From NCBI GenBank assembly GCA_007571185.1, contig RKRX01000059.1:1-7912 (forward strand): a stretch of DNA of 7,912 nucleotides. Direction: 5' to 3'. The stretch is from Oceanicaulis sp. GTDB lineage: Bacteria > Pseudomonadota > Alphaproteobacteria > Caulobacterales > Maricaulaceae. The notes beneath the pieces were generated by a model. That model did no database searches, had not been told where the DNA came from, and was given only the letters and a program-made list of their open reading frames with translations. The first letter of the stretch is position 1, and every line of letters begins with the position of its first letter. Below, in pieces: positions 6,360-7,912 of this stretch. Both the position numbers and the translations under genes were made by a program.

Positions 6360-6430
6360 GACACCCCCATGCTTGAGGACAGGATCATGATGTTCGACAT
6401 TCTGCCGGACACTGTGCGGAAACCTTGATT

Positions 6431-6586
6431 TCAGCTCGGCAGGCGCGGTTCACAATCACCGGTTTGAAGTTTGCGCGCCGCGGCTTTACGACGGCGCAGG
6501 TTTGCGCGCAGGGCCCGCGCCAGCCGGTCCTCGCGAGTCTCCGGGGCGGATGCGCCTTTTGCGGATGTCAATTGACGTGTGCTCAT
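6431..6586 (-). CDS. Small basic protein upstream of murA
   Basis: A 51-residue frame starts at an ATG with GGAAG four bases before it. A TTG 12 codons further upstream would give 63 residues. After a polar N-terminus the core is [20 protein letters not shown], a strongly cationic amphipathic helix. I recall short proteins ending in an ALRxNLxRRKxQAR-type helix encoded just upstream of murA in several alphaproteobacteria. Size, direction and position fit that group. The function is unknown, and RNA or membrane binding would only be guesses from charge. The stop lies 71 bp before murA, so co-transcription is possible. Confidence 0.62.
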   Translation of the reverse strand: MSTRQLTSAKGASAPETREDRLARALRANLRRRKAAARKLQTGDCEPRLPS

Positions 6587-6630
6587 GGGCTTCCAACTGC
6601 CTTTGTCCGCATCCGGCGTCAACCCCGGTC

Positions 6631-6659
6631 TTGGCGAACGCGAAATCAGACGCTATAAA
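6631..6659 (+). promoter_or_regulatory. Promoter of tRNA-Thr
   Basis: TTGGCG (6631-6636), a 17-bp spacer and TATAAA (6654-6659) make a near-consensus promoter. The -10 ends 42 nt before the tRNA, almost the same as the 43 nt at tRNA-Phe. It sits in the divergent gap between the tRNA and the small gene upstream of murA. Confidence 0.72.
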
Positions 6660-6701
6660 CCCGGCTCCAACGTCGGGGCGGCCTGTCGCGACAAATCGGG
6701 C

Positions 6702-6776
6702 GCCGCTATAGCTCAGGGGTAGAGCGTTCCCTTGGTAAGGGAGAGGTCGAGTGTTCAATTCACTCTAGCGGCACCA
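6702..6776 (+). tRNA. tRNA-Thr (anticodon GGT)
   Basis: A 75-nt cloverleaf has acceptor stem GCCGCTA/TAGCGGC, U8-A9, D arm GCTC-AGGGGTA-GAGC, a TTGGTAA anticodon loop with anticodon GGT, a T arm with TTCAATT, discriminator A and an encoded CCA (6774-6776). It decodes ACC and ACU. It has its own promoter and is followed after 83 bp by the CsgG-family gene on the same strand. No intrinsic terminator is visible in that gap. Confidence 0.97.
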
Positions 6777-6859
6777 TTGCTTTCGCGCCAGCCCTTGCAT
6801 GGGATCTGCGGGGATCAGGCAACATGCGGTCATCATCCGTAACCAGGGAGAATGTTACG

Positions 6860-7825
6860 ATGTCATCAAGCTGTCTCTGGGTGCTGGTCGCGGGGATTGT
6901 ATTGGCGGGATGTGCGAGCGTTGGTGAGCCGCCTGAAAGGCGCAGCGCCCAGACTCCCGTAATAGAAAGCCGTGAAGCGCGCCTCGCAGCGCAACTTCCA
7001 GACGCCCCAAGGCTCAAAAGACGGATCGCGGTTGGTCGTTTCATCAACGCGACCAACTATGGCAAAGCCTTGCTGCGTCCAGGCCAAAGCGATCCGATTG
7101 CCGACCTGGTCGCCGATATGCTGGTGAACCGGCTGGTCGATAGCGACAGGTTCATAGTGTTTGAACGCGATGATCTGGAGGTTGTGGAGCGGGAGACAGG
7201 ATCCGATCGGCTTGGTTCGACACTTCCCGGCGTTGACGCATTGATTGTCGGGTCGCTGACCCAATTCGGGCGCCGAACGGATGGTCAGTCAGGTTTTCTC
7301 AGTTCCACCAAGCGCCAATCGGTTGAAGCTGCGGTTGAGGTGCGTCTGGTGGATGTGAACACGGGTCGCGCTTTCTTTTCCGCCGAAGGCCGGGGCAGCT
7401 CGGCCACCGAGGCCGGAGAAGTCGCCGGCTTCGGCTCGCGAGCCGGTTATGACGCCACCCTTAACGATCAGGCGATAAGCGCCGCTGTCGACGACCTGGT
7501 CAGCGCGATCGTCAGCGAGCTTAGCGACCGGGTCTGGGCGACAGACATTCTTCAAATCAGGAACGAAGAGATATTGATCGCAGGGGGAAGCAAATCCGGT
7601 CTCGTCATCGGCGATGTTTTCGTCATTGAAACCCGCGGCGAAACTGTCCAAAGCCCTGCCACCGGCGGTTTGATCACGCTTCCCGGGCAGCAAGTGGCGA
7701 CCATAGACGTTGTCTCGTTTTTTGGAGATGACGAGTTGAGCGAGGGCTCCATCACCAGGATCCGCTCAGGGGCTGTTCCCGCCAACACCCCCTTGAGCGA
7801 TCTGATCGTACGCGAGGAACGCTAA
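6860..7825 (+). CDS. CsgG-family outer-membrane lipoprotein
   Basis: This 321-residue protein has a lipoprotein signal peptide, a hydrophobic stretch at 6-17 and lipobox LAGC with C18. A19 does not signal inner-membrane retention, so an outer-membrane periplasmic-facing anchor is likely. Residues about 55-223 carry CsgG features: RIAVGRF, IADLVADMLVNRLVDSDRF with VFERDDLEVVERE, DALIVGSLTQFG, and VEVRLVDVNTGRAFFS. CsgG forms the curli secretion pore, and HfaB in stalked alphaproteobacteria is a relative used for holdfast attachment. Residues about 228-300 add a C-terminal domain (IAGGSKSGLVIGDVFVI) like those in other CsgG/FlgT-type proteins and absent from E. coli CsgG. The start at 6860 has AGGGAG nine bases upstream and puts the signal peptide at the N-terminus, and an ATG 12 codons earlier is less likely. 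No curlin or hfaA gene is upstream. Whether it forms a pore is open. Confidence 0.83.
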   Translation: MSSSCLWVLVAGIVLAGCASVGEPPERRSAQTPVIESREARLAAQLPDAPRLKRRIAVGRFINATNYGKALLRPGQSDPIADLVADMLVNRLVDSDRFIVFERDDLEVVERETGSDRLGSTLPGVDALIVGSLTQFGRRTDGQSGFLSSTKRQSVEAAVEVRLVDVNTGRAFFSAEGRGSSATEAGEVAGFGSRAGYDATLNDQAISAAVDDLVSAIVSELSDRVWATDILQIRNEEILIAGGSKSGLVIGDVFVIETRGETVQSPATGGLITLPGQQVATIDVVSFFGDDELSEGSITRIRSGAVPANTPLSDLIVREER

Positions 7826-7827
7826 TC

Positions 7828-7912
7828 ATGAAAACGCTGGGCCGTTTTTTGGCGATGTTTGTGCTGGTTTTCGCCGCCGGATGCGCCTCTCCTTCCTATC
7901 CGGAACGAAGCA
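7828..7912 (+). CDS. Second lipoprotein, N-terminal fragment
   Basis: The 28 visible codons encode a lipoprotein signal peptide, MKTLGRFLAMFVLVFAAGC, with lipobox AAGC and +2 Ala, then SPSYPERS. The gene begins two bases after the CsgG-family stop and has GAGGAA upstream, so it is in the same operon. It is cut by the right edge and too short to identify. Pairs of small lipoproteins such as the DUF4810 and GNA1162/DUF799 types often follow csgG-like genes in other bacteria, which makes these candidates, but the visible residues do not decide. Confidence 0.8.
   Translation, partial: MKTLGRFLAMFVLVFAAGCASPSYPERS

Noticed and set aside
6824..6859. Longer start of the CsgG-family protein
   Set aside because: It would bury the lipoprotein signal peptide 12 residues from the N-terminus. 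AGGGAG is placed correctly for the ATG at 6860.

Overview
The window looks like chromosomal DNA of an alphaproteobacterium. The block murA - DUF2948 - infA - maf - RNase E/G - yacG - tRNA-Phe is an alphaproteobacterial arrangement, promoters fit TTGNCN-17-TATANA, and the DNA is GC-rich. A Caulobacterales/Maricaulales/Hyphomonadaceae-type host is my inference from gene order and protein character, not something the sequence proves.

Positions 1-2138 are accessory DNA. At the left edge is the N-terminus of an MmeI-like (type IIL) DNA methyltransferase/restriction enzyme, minus strand and cut by the window. Just upstream of it is a decayed fragment of a GSU2403-type nucleotidyltransferase-fold gene with a visible frameshift. 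Then comes a regular array of eight 22-bp direct repeats (561-736), with an invariant 13-nt core and two alternating spacer classes. It stops 22 bp before a plus-strand AAA ATPase of the AAA_14/DUF4143 (COG1373) family. This block abuts the 3' end of tRNA-Phe, a classic place for island insertion, although no integrase is visible.

Positions 2139-6586 are core housekeeping genes on the minus strand. Read in their direction, a small basic protein, murA (peptidoglycan precursor synthesis) and a DUF2948 gene come first. After a 204-bp gap carrying a good promoter follows a tightly packed infA-maf-RNase E/G-yacG operon, with stop/start overlaps of 1-4 bases and two TTG starts. A GC-rich hairpin follows yacG, and tRNA-Phe (GAA) then has its own promoter. 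The hisD, UPF0262 and low-molecular-weight phosphatase genes that I recall lying between DUF2948 and infA in many relatives are absent.

Positions 6631-7912 are on the plus strand: tRNA-Thr (GGT) with a near-consensus promoter, then a CsgG-family outer-membrane lipoprotein and the start of a second lipoprotein, apparently an envelope/secretion operon that continues past the window.

The most interesting items are the repeat array paired with the DUF4143 ATPase, the G73 discriminator of tRNA-Phe beside the island, the short RNase E/G without a zinc-link motif, and the CsgG/lipoprotein pair.
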